From VRUE01 sp963728045 (GTDB lineage: Bacteria > Actinomycetota > Thermoleophilia > Solirubrobacterales > 70-9): a stretch of 64,000 bases of DNA. The stretch covers positions 456,941 to 520,940 of the forward strand of contig CAVSIE010000004.1 in assembly GCA_963728045.1 (NCBI GenBank), written 5' to 3'. Position numbers and translations under genes: made by a program. This document shows, one piece after another, positions 8,637 through 18,381 of the stretch (position 1 is its first letter; each line of letters starts with the position of its first letter). Below the pieces are notes generated by a model. That model was not told the origin of the DNA. It saw nothing but the letters and a program-made list of their open reading frames with translations, and made no database searches.

Positions 8637-9926
8637 CTAACCATCATCCCGACTCAGGCGGCAGATGAAGAAGCCGGTGGTGCGATCGCGGTCGGGGCTC
8701 AGCTGCCAGCGCTCGCCGCCGGCGACCCGCTCCTCGTTCTCGCGGCGGCTGATCGTGCAGGTCGAGTAGACCAGCGTTCCGCCTGGGCGCAGGGACTCGA
8801 GCGCCCTCTCCAGGAGCCGCGACTGAACCTCGACGAGGCGCTCGATCGCCGCCGGGGACTTGCGCCAGCGGGCGTCGGGTCGCGAGGCGAGCGCGCCGAG
8901 GTCGGAGCAGGGCGCGTCGAGCAGGACCCGGTCGAATCCGGGCGCGATGCCGGGCTGCGCGCCGTCCGCCTCGATCACGGTGACGCTGCGCAGGCCGAGA
9001 CGGCGGGCCTGGGCCGCGACCTCGGCGGCACGGGCGGGGTCCTGCTCGATCGAGATCACCTCCCCTCGGTCCTCCATGCGGGCGGCGATCTGGCCGGTCT
9101 TGATCCCGGGACCGGCGCAGAGGTCGAGGACGTTCTCGCCCGGCTGGGGATCGAGCGCCTCGACCACGGCGGCCGAGCCACGGCTCTGCGGCGTCAGCTC
9201 GCCGCCGGCGACCAGCTCCGGGACGGTCTCCCCGGTCCTGCCCTGAACGACAATCATCTCCGGCGCCGCCAGGGGCCACGCGCCGCTCGCGGGGCCCGCC
9301 TCCACGCCGGCCTCGCGCAGCTTCGCCAGCACCGCCTCGCGGTCCGTGGCCAGGGTGTTGACCCGGAAGGCCGACTCGGCCGGCTCGTTGCAGGCGGCGA
9401 GCAGGGAGCGCGCCGCCTCGGCGCCGAGCTCCTCCCACCACATCCGCGCCAGCCAGAGCGGCGCCGAGTGGGCGACGGCGGCGAGCTCGGGAGTCGAGTC
9501 GTCACCGAGCAGCGAGGCGGTGAGCGCGTCGCGCTCGCGGGCCGCGCGGCGCAGCACGGCGTTGACCAGGCCGGCGGCATGGGCCGCGCCGGCGCGCTTG
9601 ACCAGCTCGACCGACTGGTCGACCGCCGCATGGTCCGGGGTGCCGTCGGCGAAGAGCAGCTCGAAGAGACCGAGTCGCAGGCCGGCCAGCACCGGCGGGT
9701 CGAGCCGGTGCTGCGGCCGTTTGCTGAGGCGCGAGATCGCCGCGTCGGCGGTGCCGCGCCGCTGCACGGCGCCGTAGGCGAGGCGCTGGGCCTGGGCCCG
9801 CTCGCGCCCGGCAAGGCCCTGGGCGTCGGCCGCCTCGGCGAAGGCGCGCTCGGTGTGTGCTTCCTCCTCGAAGGTGGCGCGGATGACACCGAAGGCCAGC
9901 GCGCGGGCCGGAGAGACCTCGCTCAC
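8637..9926 (-). CDS. rsmB: 16S rRNA (cytosine-967-C5)-methyltransferase
   Basis: SAM-dependent methylation of C967 of 16S rRNA. The 429 residues comprise an N-terminal NusB-like RNA-binding domain (about 1-145) and a C-terminal Rossmann methyltransferase. The SAM motif is VLDLCAGPGIKTGQIA, where most homologues have CAAPGGKT. The two catalytic cysteines are visible in DAPCSDLGAL and VYSTCTISRRENEE. The longer open frame is an extension into fmt; the GTG at 9926 overlaps the fmt stop by 4 bases (GTGA) and gives normal length. Linkage to def and fmt is a common bacterial arrangement. Confidence 0.95.
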   Translation of the reverse strand: MSEVSPARALAFGVIRATFEEEAHTERAFAEAADAQGLAGRERAQAQRLAYGAVQRRGTADAAISRLSKRPQHRLDPPVLAGLRLGLFELLFADGTPDHAAVDQSVELVKRAGAAHAAGLVNAVLRRAARERDALTASLLGDDSTPELAAVAHSAPLWLARMWWEELGAEAARSLLAACNEPAESAFRVNTLATDREAVLAKLREAGVEAGPASGAWPLAAPEMIVVQGRTGETVPELVAGGELTPQSRGSAAVVEALDPQPGENVLDLCAGPGIKTGQIAARMEDRGEVISIEQDPARAAEVAAQARRLGLRSVTVIEADGAQPGIAPGFDRVLLDAPCSDLGALASRPDARWRKSPAAIERLVEVQSRLLERALESLRPGGTLVYSTCTISRRENEERVAGGERWQLSPDRDRTTGFFICRLSRDDG

Positions 9927-10825
9927 AGTTTGGGCACGGAGTGGCCGCGCAGGTAGGCGTCCGCCGCCATCGGCTTGCCGCCGGGGGGCTGGACCACGTC
10001 GAGGCGCAGCGTCCCCCGCCCGCAGCCGAGCAGCAGCGCCCCCCACTCCGCCTTCAGCACGCCCGCCTTGACGCCGACGTCGACTGCGCGGGCACGCCGC
10101 ACGCCGAGCCTGCCCTCGGCCGTCTCCAGGAAGGCGCCGACGTGCGGGGTGAGGGCGCGGACAGTCCGCGCCAGCTCAGCCGCCGGGCGAGAGGGATCGA
10201 GGCGGCGCTCGACGGGATCGATCTTCTCGGCGTAGGTCGCCGCCGCATCGTCCTGCTCCTCGAGCTTCAGCCTTCCCTCGGCCCGCAGGTCTAGGGCGCC
10301 CACCATCAGCTCGCCTCCGCGCTCGGCGAGTCGCCCCGACAGCGCCTCGAAATCGTCCTCCGGCCCGATCGCGACCTCCTCGCAGGCGGCGACGGGGCCC
10401 GAGTCGAGCCCGGCGGTGACCTCCATCACGCAGACCCCGGTGAGCTTGTCGCCGGCCATGATCGCCCGCTCGATCGGCGCCGCCCCGCGCCAGCGCGGCA
10501 GCAACGACGGGTGGACGTTAAGCATCGGCAGCTCGGAGAGGAGCGGCTCGCGCAGCAGCTGCCCGAAGGCGCAGACGACCGCCAGCTCGGGCTGCGCAGC
10601 GCGGATCCGCGCCAGAGCGGACTCGTCGTTGACGCTCTCCGCCTGCAGCAGCTCGATGCCCAGCTCGCGCGTCGCCTCGGCGACCGGCGGCGACGCCGTC
10701 TTCCGACCGCGCCCCTTGGGGCGATCGGGAGGGGTGACGACCAGCGACGGCTTGTGCGGCGAGGCGGCGAGGCGGCGCAGGACCGTGACCGCGAACTCCG
10801 AAGTTCCGAGGTAGACGGTCTTCAC
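9923..10825 (-). CDS. fmt: Methionyl-tRNA formyltransferase
   Basis: Formylates initiator Met-tRNA using 10-formyltetrahydrofolate. The 300-residue length is standard. The N-terminal domain begins VYLGTSEFAVTVLRRL, has the folate/catalytic signature NVHPSLLPRWRGAAPIERA, and TAGLDSGPV after it; the C-terminal OB-fold domain starts near residue 205. The start codon is GTG, immediately following the def stop (TGAGTG). It overlaps rsmB by 4 bases. Confidence 0.96.
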   Translation of the reverse strand: MKTVYLGTSEFAVTVLRRLAASPHKPSLVVTPPDRPKGRGRKTASPPVAEATRELGIELLQAESVNDESALARIRAAQPELAVVCAFGQLLREPLLSELPMLNVHPSLLPRWRGAAPIERAIMAGDKLTGVCVMEVTAGLDSGPVAACEEVAIGPEDDFEALSGRLAERGGELMVGALDLRAEGRLKLEEQDDAAATYAEKIDPVERRLDPSRPAAELARTVRALTPHVGAFLETAEGRLGVRRARAVDVGVKAGVLKAEWGALLLGCGRGTLRLDVVQPPGGKPMAADAYLRGHSVPKL

Positions 10826-11473
10826 TCAGACGTCGGTCCGCGACTCGACGTGGTGCTCGCCGGTGTCCTCCGGGCCCTCGCCCTCAGCGTGCTGCGGGCT
10901 GTAGGCGCCTCCCTCGCGCAGCGCCCGCAAGGCGCCCTTGCGCTGGTCGCGCGGGGCGTGATCGAGGATCAGCACCCCGTCGAGGTGGTCGATCTCGTGC
11001 TGAAGCACCCGCGCCTCGAGGCCCGACGCCTCGACCTGCACCGGCTCGCCGTCGAGGTCGAGGCCGGTGACACGCGCGTGCAGCGGACGCTCGACGTCCA
11101 TCGAGACGCCGGGCAAGCTGAGACAGCCCTCCTCGGCGACGACGAGCACGTCCGAAGCCCACTCGACCTCGGGGTTGAGCAGCGCCGTCGGCTCGCTGTC
11201 GGGGCCGGCCTGGAAGACGAGCAGGCGGCGCAGCACCCCCAGCTGGGTGGCGGCGAGCCCGACGCCCATGCCGTCGCGCATGATCCCGATCATCCGCTCG
11301 ACCTCGGCCCGCAGCTCCGGGCCGAACTCGGTGATCGGCGAGGCCTTGCTCTTGAGGACCGGGTCGCCGAACTTGACCACCTGGGCGAGGGCGGCATCGC
11401 GCCGTGCGATCAGCTCGCGTTCGAGCTCCCCGCGCTCTTCTTTCTCAGCTCCGATTGCCTGTTCGTCGGCCAC
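10826..11473 (-). CDS. def: Peptide deformylase
   Basis: Removes the N-formyl group from nascent proteins, acting after Fmt. All three metalloenzyme motifs are present: GVGLAATQLGV, EEGCLSLPG (metal cysteine) and QHEIDHLDG (HExxH). The 215 residues include an N-terminal charged extension of about 30 residues before the usual start and a polar C-terminal tail of about 30 residues, so it is longer than the minimal enzyme. The start is GTG at 11473. It is the first of the translation-related run def-fmt-rsmB and abuts fmt directly. Confidence 0.95.
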   Translation of the reverse strand: MADEQAIGAEKEERGELERELIARRDAALAQVVKFGDPVLKSKASPITEFGPELRAEVERMIGIMRDGMGVGLAATQLGVLRRLLVFQAGPDSEPTALLNPEVEWASDVLVVAEEGCLSLPGVSMDVERPLHARVTGLDLDGEPVQVEASGLEARVLQHEIDHLDGVLILDHAPRDQRKGALRALREGGAYSPQHAEGEGPEDTGEHHVESRTDV

Positions 11474-11515
11474 AGCCCGATTGTATGGATCGGCCCGACA
11501 GCGATCGTCGCTGGC

Positions 11516-11707
11516 TCAGTGGAAACGGGCGCGCTGGCGCACTTGGAGACGAGCTTCGAAAAGGATGCCCAGGATCGTCGCCAGCGAGACAGATAGGCCC
11601 ATATACGCAAAGACGGCGTACCCGCGGATATCGAGCATTGCGCCGATGGCAGCGAAGCCGACGACGATCAATGCGGTCAGAAGTCGCCTCTTCCACATAG
11701 ACAACAT
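11516..11707 (-). CDS. Small two-helix membrane protein, unknown
   Basis: 63 residues starting MLSMWKRRLLTALIV, with two hydrophobic stretches (about 7-28 and 32-50) and a basic tail (ARLQVRQRARFH). The positive N-terminus and tail suggest both ends are cytoplasmic. A longer reading to 11806 exists, but its extra part is not protein-like. GC is somewhat lower than in the neighbours. It lies between priA and def on the same strand, 42 bases before def. I recognise no family; it could be a non-coding stretch with a chance frame. Confidence 0.45.
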   Translation of the reverse strand: MLSMWKRRLLTALIVVGFAAIGAMLDIRGYAVFAYMGLSVSLATILGILFEARLQVRQRARFH

Positions 11708-11808
11708 GTTACGCCTCCAACCCACCGAAACCTTGTGTTCGGGAGCGCCGACCGAGATCAGCGCGAGGGCGGGGAGGTCGATGACCAAGCGGGACGGGGA
11801 CGACACGA

Positions 11809-11835
11809 GTCCCGCGTAGCAGCGCTACGCGGGAC
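11809..11835 (-). terminator. Strong hairpin downstream of priA
   Basis: A perfect 12-base stem (GTCCCGCGTAGC with its complement) around a 3-base loop, about 70 bases after the priA stop. There is no U-tract, so termination would be of the GC-rich actinobacterial type. The flanks 11708-11808 and 11836-11906 hold no gene I can support. Confidence 0.55.
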
Positions 11836-11906
11836 CTCGGAGAGGGGCCGTATCCGCGCAGCGTCACTCGGCCTCATCCGCACCGCGATGATCGAAGGAG
11901 TCGCTC

Positions 11907-14096
11907 CTACTGGGGGTCGACGTCGACGGAGATCGCGACGTCGCGCAGGGTGCGCTCGGCGGCGAGGCGCTCGACCGCCTCGCGGATCGCGGCGACAGCG
12001 GCCTCGCGGTCGTCGGCCTTGGTCAGGAGGCGGCGGCGGTGACGGTTGCGGACGCGGAACATCGGCGCCGGCCCGAGCAGCTCGGCGTCCGGCGGCAACG
12101 CCGGCCGTAGGGCGCTCGCGAGCTCAGCAGCAGCGGCTTCCAGTCGCGGCTCCGACTCGGCCTTGAGCACGATCCGCACCAGATGGGAGAAGGGTGGGTA
12201 GCGCAGCAGCCGGCGGCGCTCGACCTCCTCGGCGAGGAAGGAGGCGGCGTCGTGGCGGGCGGCGCAGACGATGCTCGCCGCCCCCGGCGCCAGGGTCTGC
12301 ACGATCACCTCTCCCCCAGCCTCGCCACGGCCGCTGCGGCCGGCGAGCTGGGCGACCATCGCGAAGGTGCGCTCGGCGGCGCGGAAGTCGGGGAAGCGCA
12401 GGGTCGCGTCGGCGTCGAGGATCGCGCTCAGGGTCACCTCGGGGAAGTCGTGGCCCTTGGCGACCATCTGCGTGCCGACGAGGATGCCGCTCTCCGCCTC
12501 GCCGAAGCCGGCGAGGATGCGGGCGTGCGCCCCCTTGCCGGTAACCGTGTCCGAGTCGAGGCGGAAGACCGGCATCGGCGCCAGGCGCTCGGCCAGGAGC
12601 GCCTCGACCTGCTCGGTGCCGACCCCTGCCCTCGAGAGGGTCGTCGAGTCGCAGTCCGGGCACGACCTGGGCGCCGGCTCGACGTGGGCGCAGTGGTGGC
12701 AGACGAGGCGGTTGGCGTGGCGGTGGACGATCAGCGAGACGTCGCAGTTCGGGCACCCCCAGTGGCGCCCGCAGGAGCGACAGGTGAGCCAGGGCGCGAA
12801 GCCACGGCGATTGACCATCACGATCGCCTTGGCGCCGTCCCGCCTCACCGCCTCGAGCGCCTCCCAGGTTGCGCGATGCAGGGGGCCGGAGCGAGGGTCG
12901 GCATCGCGCATGTCGAGCACCTCGACCGGCGGCATGCGGCGACCGTCGACGCGGCGCGGCAACTCCAGCCGGGGCATCGCCAGCCAGGACTCCGGCCGCG
13001 GTGTCGCGGTGCCGGCGACAAGAACCGCGCCCGTCTCCTCGGCGCGCCGGAAAGCGACGGCGCGGGCGTCGTAACAGGGGTCGCCCTCCTGCTTGTAGGA
13101 GGGATCGTGCTCCTCGTCGATTACAACCAGCCCGAGGTCGCGGACCGGGGCGAAGACAGCCGAGCGGGGGCCGACGCAGACGCTCGCCTCGCCGCTGCGC
13201 AGCCGGCGCCACTCGTCGAGCCGCTCGCCGGCGGAGAGAGCGGAATGGAGGACGGCGAAGCGGTCGCCAAGCCGAGCCCGGAAGCGCGCCACCGCCTGCG
13301 GCGCCAGGCCGATCTCGGGGACGAGCACGATCGCGCCGCGGCCGCGGGCGAGCGCCGCCTCGACCGCTGCCAGGTAGACCTCGGTCTTGCCGGAGCCGGT
13401 GACGCCGTGCAGGAGCAGCTCGCGCGGCGCCCCGGCCTCGCCGTCGAGCGCCGCCACGATCCCCTCCACCGCCCGCTCCTGCTCGGGCAGGAGCGACGGC
13501 CGGGCCGCAGCGGCGGCGAGCGACGGGTGGCTCGGCCGCCGGCTCACGGTCGAGCTGCGGGTGGCGATCAGGCCGCGCTCCTCCAGCCGCCGTAGGACCT
13601 GGCGGTCGGCGCCCACGGCCGCCGCCAGCTCGGGCGCCGACACCTCTCCGGCGGAGAGCGCCTCCAGGACCGCCCGCTGCCTGACCCCAAGCCGCTCTCC
13701 GCCCGAGAGGGCAGCCTCGCCCGCAGGGGCGATCTCGGCGCGCAGCTCGCGCCGAGGACGGACCCGCTCCCCCGACACCCCCAGGCCCGGCGGCAGGACC
13801 AGCTCGAGCCCGCGCGACGGCGTCGAGCAATACTCGCGGGCGACCCAGAGGCCGAGGCGGACCAGCTCGGCCGGGACGCCCGCCTCGAGCGCCTCGATCG
13901 GCTCGGCGAGGCGCTCCGGGGGCAGCTCCGAGGCATCCGCCAGCCCGACGACAACACCCAGCACCCGCTGGCGACCGAAGGGGACACGGACGACGCTGCC
14001 AACCTCCAGTCCACTCATCTCGGCCGGCAGGCGGTAGTCGAAAGGACCCCGCAGAGCGCGGGCCCGGGTCAGCGGCTCGACCTTGGCGATCGTCAC
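11907..14096 (-). CDS. priA: Primosomal protein N' (replication restart helicase PriA)
   Basis: DEAH-type helicase that reloads the replisome at stalled forks. The N-terminal DNA-binding domain opens VEPLTRARALRGPFDYRLP. The helicase core has Walker A HGVTGSGKTEVY and Walker B VIDEEHDPSYKQ. Zinc-binding cysteines lie in CRSCGRHWGCPNC and a second group ending SCPDC. The 729-residue length is normal. Unlike many actinobacterial PriA proteins, which I recall as lacking an intact Walker A, this one keeps GSGKT. The GTG at 14096 is chosen because the family N-terminus begins there; the open frame upstream runs into the divergent gene. Confidence 0.94.
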   Translation of the reverse strand: MTIAKVEPLTRARALRGPFDYRLPAEMSGLEVGSVVRVPFGRQRVLGVVVGLADASELPPERLAEPIEALEAGVPAELVRLGLWVAREYCSTPSRGLELVLPPGLGVSGERVRPRRELRAEIAPAGEAALSGGERLGVRQRAVLEALSAGEVSAPELAAAVGADRQVLRRLEERGLIATRSSTVSRRPSHPSLAAAAARPSLLPEQERAVEGIVAALDGEAGAPRELLLHGVTGSGKTEVYLAAVEAALARGRGAIVLVPEIGLAPQAVARFRARLGDRFAVLHSALSAGERLDEWRRLRSGEASVCVGPRSAVFAPVRDLGLVVIDEEHDPSYKQEGDPCYDARAVAFRRAEETGAVLVAGTATPRPESWLAMPRLELPRRVDGRRMPPVEVLDMRDADPRSGPLHRATWEALEAVRRDGAKAIVMVNRRGFAPWLTCRSCGRHWGCPNCDVSLIVHRHANRLVCHHCAHVEPAPRSCPDCDSTTLSRAGVGTEQVEALLAERLAPMPVFRLDSDTVTGKGAHARILAGFGEAESGILVGTQMVAKGHDFPEVTLSAILDADATLRFPDFRAAERTFAMVAQLAGRSGRGEAGGEVIVQTLAPGAASIVCAARHDAASFLAEEVERRRLLRYPPFSHLVRIVLKAESEPRLEAAAAELASALRPALPPDAELLGPAPMFRVRNRHRRRLLTKADDREAAVAAIREAVERLAAERTLRDVAISVDVDPQ

Positions 14097-14144
14097 CGAC
14101 TCACGGTATGGAGGGACGCGGACACCGCGGGTATGCTCCGCCCG

Positions 14145-14648
14145 ATGGCTCTCAACCTCAGCCCGGGAGAGCGGGTGATCTTCCAGGGCCACCCCTCGTG
14201 GCGGGCGATTCTCGGCTTCTACCTGAAGGGGATCGCGATCGCCGCCGTGGTCGGCGTCGTCGCCAGGCTCTTCGACGTCAGCGGCGGAACCGTCTTCCTG
14301 CTCGTCCTCGTGATCATCGGCCTGACGGTGCTGATCGGCTTCGTCAAGCGGGTCGCGACGACCTACACGATCACCGACCGCCGCCTCAACATCAAGCGGG
14401 GGATCGTCTCCCGCGAGGTCCAGGAGACTCGCCTGGAGCGGGTCCAGAACGTCAACTTCAACCAGAGCGTCTACCAGCGGATAGTCCAGATCGGCGACGT
14501 CGACTTCGACACCGCAGCCGGCGACGACTACAACTTCGTCTTCGCCGGAGTCGCCAACCCCGAGCAGGTCGTCGAGAGCGTCGACCAGGCCACCGGCACC
14601 CACTCAGCCGGCACCCACGGCCTCGGCGAGCCCCAGCCTCCTCGCTAG
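14145..14648 (+). CDS. Membrane protein with bacterial PH domain (YdbS-like, bPH2)
   Basis: About 167 residues. Two membrane helices (about 23-45 and 48-72) are followed by a bacterial pleckstrin-homology-like domain with the hallmark YTITDRRLNIKRGIVSREVQETRLERVQNV, here read across YTITDRRLNIKRGI and ERVQNVNF. The N-terminal LSPGERVIFQGHPSW is also typical. The PH-like part should face the cytoplasm. An ATG 12 bases upstream (14133) is an alternative start. It is divergent from priA, with a 48-base gap, and 11 bases upstream of a small lipoprotein gene. Cellular role unknown. Confidence 0.8.
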   Translation: MALNLSPGERVIFQGHPSWRAILGFYLKGIAIAAVVGVVARLFDVSGGTVFLLVLVIIGLTVLIGFVKRVATTYTITDRRLNIKRGIVSREVQETRLERVQNVNFNQSVYQRIVQIGDVDFDTAAGDDYNFVFAGVANPEQVVESVDQATGTHSAGTHGLGEPQPPR

Positions 14649-14659
14649 AGGCGCGAAAC

Positions 14660-15040
14660 ATGCCCTCGATCAAACGAGTCTTCGCTGCCGTGCTCCTAGG
14701 CGCACTCTGCCTCGCGTTCGCCTCGTGCGGCGACTCGGCCACGTCTTCCTCCTCAGAAGAGGCCACAGGAGGAGGCGGCATAACCAGCGGCTACCCGATG
14801 GCAGTCGCGAACCGCTTCATCCAGTCCTGCGCACTGAACGCCAAACTCTCCAGCTCCGGCAAGCTGACCTCCGAAGAGGCACGAGACCTCTGCATCGACG
14901 CGCTGAACTGCGTGGAAAAGGGCCTCACGATCTCGGAGCTAAGAGAGACCGAACGCAAGCTCCTGTCCGGCGAGCCCAACCCCGGCGCTCGCGTCCTCCG
15001 AGGCTGCACCGAAGAAGCGATCGAGCAGCACGCCGGGTAG
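14660..15040 (+). CDS. Putative secreted lipoprotein, unknown function
   Basis: 126 residues. The N-terminus MPSIKRVFAAVLLGALCLAFASC is a type II signal peptide with the likely lipidated cysteine at about residue 23, although the residue three before it (Phe) is unusual for a lipobox. A Ser/Gly-rich linker follows, then a helical domain with four cysteines (SCALNAK, LCIDALNC, GCTEEAI) that could form two disulfides outside the cell. I recognise no family. It follows the PH-domain gene by 11 bases and may share its transcript. Confidence 0.65.
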   Translation: MPSIKRVFAAVLLGALCLAFASCGDSATSSSSEEATGGGGITSGYPMAVANRFIQSCALNAKLSSSGKLTSEEARDLCIDALNCVEKGLTISELRETERKLLSGEPNPGARVLRGCTEEAIEQHAG

Positions 15041-15124
15041 GGACGCCGGTGCCCCTCCCCGTGAACTAGCGTCGCACGCGCCTTCAATTCGCCCGGAGTC
15101 CGACCGGACCCCTCCCCACTTGGG

Positions 15125-16375
<1,251 letters not shown>

Positions 16376-16411
16376 GCGCCGAACATTAAATGGTCAAGGA
16401 GGGATGCGTGG

Positions 16412-17728
16412 TCATGCGTTCTGGTATCTGCTTTTCCTCGGGATGAAGTCGATCACCAGGGGAACGCCCTCGAGGCCGTACGCCTCACGCAGCCGGTTCT
16501 CGAGGTGGTAGGCCCAGTCGCGGATGATCAGGCGACGGTCGTTGACCTGGATCGCGATCCGCGGCGGTCGCTCTCCGACCTGGGCTGAGTAGTAGAGGCG
16601 CAAGCGGCGCCCGCGGCGAGCCGGCGGCGGCGCTTTGGCGACGACGTCGGCGACGAAGCGGTTCAGCTCCGGAGTCGGGATCCGCTCGCCGGCGCGATCG
16701 GCGAGCTCGATCGCCTTCGGCAGTAGCTTGGCGATGTTGCGCCCCCGGGTCGCCGAGCAGGTGATCACAGCGGGGCGGAGGCGCAGCTTGCGCTCGACCC
16801 GGGCTTTGGCGTCGTCGAGAGCGGTGCGGGTGACGTCCCACTTGTTGAGCGCGAGCAGGGTCGCGCAGCCCGCCCGCATCGCCAGCTCGGCGACTCGCAG
16901 GTCCTCCGCGGTGACCCCCTCGGAGGCATCGCAGACGACCAGCGCCACATCGGCCCGCTCGACCGCCCGCTCGGAGCGCAGCTGCGCGTAGTAGTCGACC
17001 GTGCCGGCGACCTTCGAGCGCCGCCGCAGGCCGGCGGTGTCGACGAGGACGACGCGCCGGCCGTCGACCTCGAGCTCGGTGTCGATCGCGTCGCGGGTGG
17101 TGCCGGCGCGCGCGGAGACGATCACCCGCTCGTCGCCGAGGAAGGCGTTGACGAGGGACGACTTGCCGGCGTTGGGCCGACCGACCACGGCGACGCGCAC
17201 CTCGTCCCCGGCCTCCTCGAGAGGCCTGGCCTCGCCGAGCGCGGTGACGATCGCGTCGAGCAGGTCGCCGCTGCCGAGGCCGTGCGTCGCCGAGACCGCG
17301 AGCGGCTCGCCGAGGCCGAGCTTGTTGAACTCGGCGCCGAGGTGCTCGTCGCCAGGCCGGTCGGCCTTGTTGACGGCGACGAGCGTCGGCACGTCAGCCC
17401 CGCGCAGGGTCTTCGCCAGCTCGGCATCGCCGGCGCGCATCCCGGCCCGGCCGTCGACGACCAGCAGGACCGCGTCGGCCTCGGCGATGCCGAGCCGCGC
17501 CTGGCGCTGGATGTCGCGAGCCAGCTCGCTCTCGTCCAGCAGGTCGATGCCGCCGGTGTCGAGCAGCTCGAAGGCGACGCCGTTCCACTCGCAGCGCACC
17601 CGCTTGCGATCGCGAGTGACTCCGGGCTCGGCGTGGGTGACGGCCTCCCGCCCGCCGGCGAGGCGGTTGACCAGGGTGCTCTTGCCGACGTTGGGGAAGC
17701 CGACCACGGCCACCGTCGGCAGGCTCAT
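16412..17728 (-). CDS. der: Ribosome-assembly GTPase Der (EngA)
   Basis: Essential double GTPase for 50S subunit maturation. The 438 residues contain two tandem G domains: the first with GFPNVGKST, DTGG and NKAD; the second with GRPNAGKSS, DTAG and NKWD; then a KH-like C-terminal domain (about 350-438) ending in RKSRY. Length and order are standard. The start overlaps the cmk stop by 4 bases, an arrangement (cmk-der) common in bacteria. Confidence 0.96.
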   Translation of the reverse strand: MSLPTVAVVGFPNVGKSTLVNRLAGGREAVTHAEPGVTRDRKRVRCEWNGVAFELLDTGGIDLLDESELARDIQRQARLGIAEADAVLLVVDGRAGMRAGDAELAKTLRGADVPTLVAVNKADRPGDEHLGAEFNKLGLGEPLAVSATHGLGSGDLLDAIVTALGEARPLEEAGDEVRVAVVGRPNAGKSSLVNAFLGDERVIVSARAGTTRDAIDTELEVDGRRVVLVDTAGLRRRSKVAGTVDYYAQLRSERAVERADVALVVCDASEGVTAEDLRVAELAMRAGCATLLALNKWDVTRTALDDAKARVERKLRLRPAVITCSATRGRNIAKLLPKAIELADRAGERIPTPELNRFVADVVAKAPPPARRGRRLRLYYSAQVGERPPRIAIQVNDRRLIIRDWAYHLENRLREAYGLEGVPLVIDFIPRKSRYQNA

Positions 17729-18363
17729 GCCAGTCCCCTCTCGCGTGCCAGGACGACGACCCTGGCGACGACCTCGTCACGGGCGAGGCCGGTGGTGTCG
17801 ATCTCGACCGCGTCGGGGGCGGCGCGCAGCGCGCTGTGCTCCCGGGTCGCGTCGCGCTCGTCGCGTTGCCGCTGCGCCGCCAGCACCTCGGCCTGGTCGG
17901 CCCCGGTCTGGGTGGCGCGCCGGCGCGCCCGCTCCTCCTCGCTGGCGGTGAGGAAGACCTTGAGCGGGGCATCGGGGCTGACCACGGTGCCGATGTCGCG
18001 TCCCTCCGCCACGTAGCGCCCGGCGGCGATCAGCGCCCGCTGGCGGGCGACCATCGCCTCGCGTACGCCGGGGTGGACGGAGACCCGCGAGGAGGCCTCG
18101 GTCACCCCGGGGGCGCGGATCTCCTTCGAGACGTCGCGCCCGTCGAGCGTCACGGCCTCGCCCGCGAAGGCGATCTCGAGGCCGACGGCGAGCGTCGCCA
18201 TCGCCTCGGCGTCATCGAGGGCTGCGCCCTGCTCGATCCCGGCCAGGGCGACGCAGCGGTACATCGCTCCCGAGTCGAGGTAGGTGAAGTCGAGCGCCAC
18301 GGCGACGCCGCGGGCCACCGAGGACTTGCCGGCCCCGGCGGGGCCGTCGATCGCGATCACCAT
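17725..18363 (-). CDS. cmk: Cytidylate kinase
   Basis: Phosphorylates CMP and dCMP with ATP. The 212 residues begin IAIDGPAGAGKSSVARG, the P-loop, and continue with YLDSGAMYRCVAL, the CMP-binding segment. The segments VAEGRDIGTVV and FLTASEEERARRR (lid) are also canonical. It starts 18 bases after the aroA stop and overlaps der by 4 bases, giving an aroA-cmk-der series seen widely among bacteria. Confidence 0.95.
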   Translation of the reverse strand: MVIAIDGPAGAGKSSVARGVAVALDFTYLDSGAMYRCVALAGIEQGAALDDAEAMATLAVGLEIAFAGEAVTLDGRDVSKEIRAPGVTEASSRVSVHPGVREAMVARQRALIAAGRYVAEGRDIGTVVSPDAPLKVFLTASEEERARRRATQTGADQAEVLAAQRQRDERDATREHSALRAAPDAVEIDTTGLARDEVVARVVVLARERGLA

Positions 18364-18381
18364 GGGCGCAATGTATGGGCG

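Noticed and set aside
11907..14603. An 898-residue form of PriA
   Set aside because: The first 169 residues lack any PriA similarity and overlap the divergent PH-domain gene; the GTG at 14096 matches the family start.
16376..16411. SAM riboswitch before metK
   Set aside because: The gap is only 36 bases, too short, and no motif is seen.
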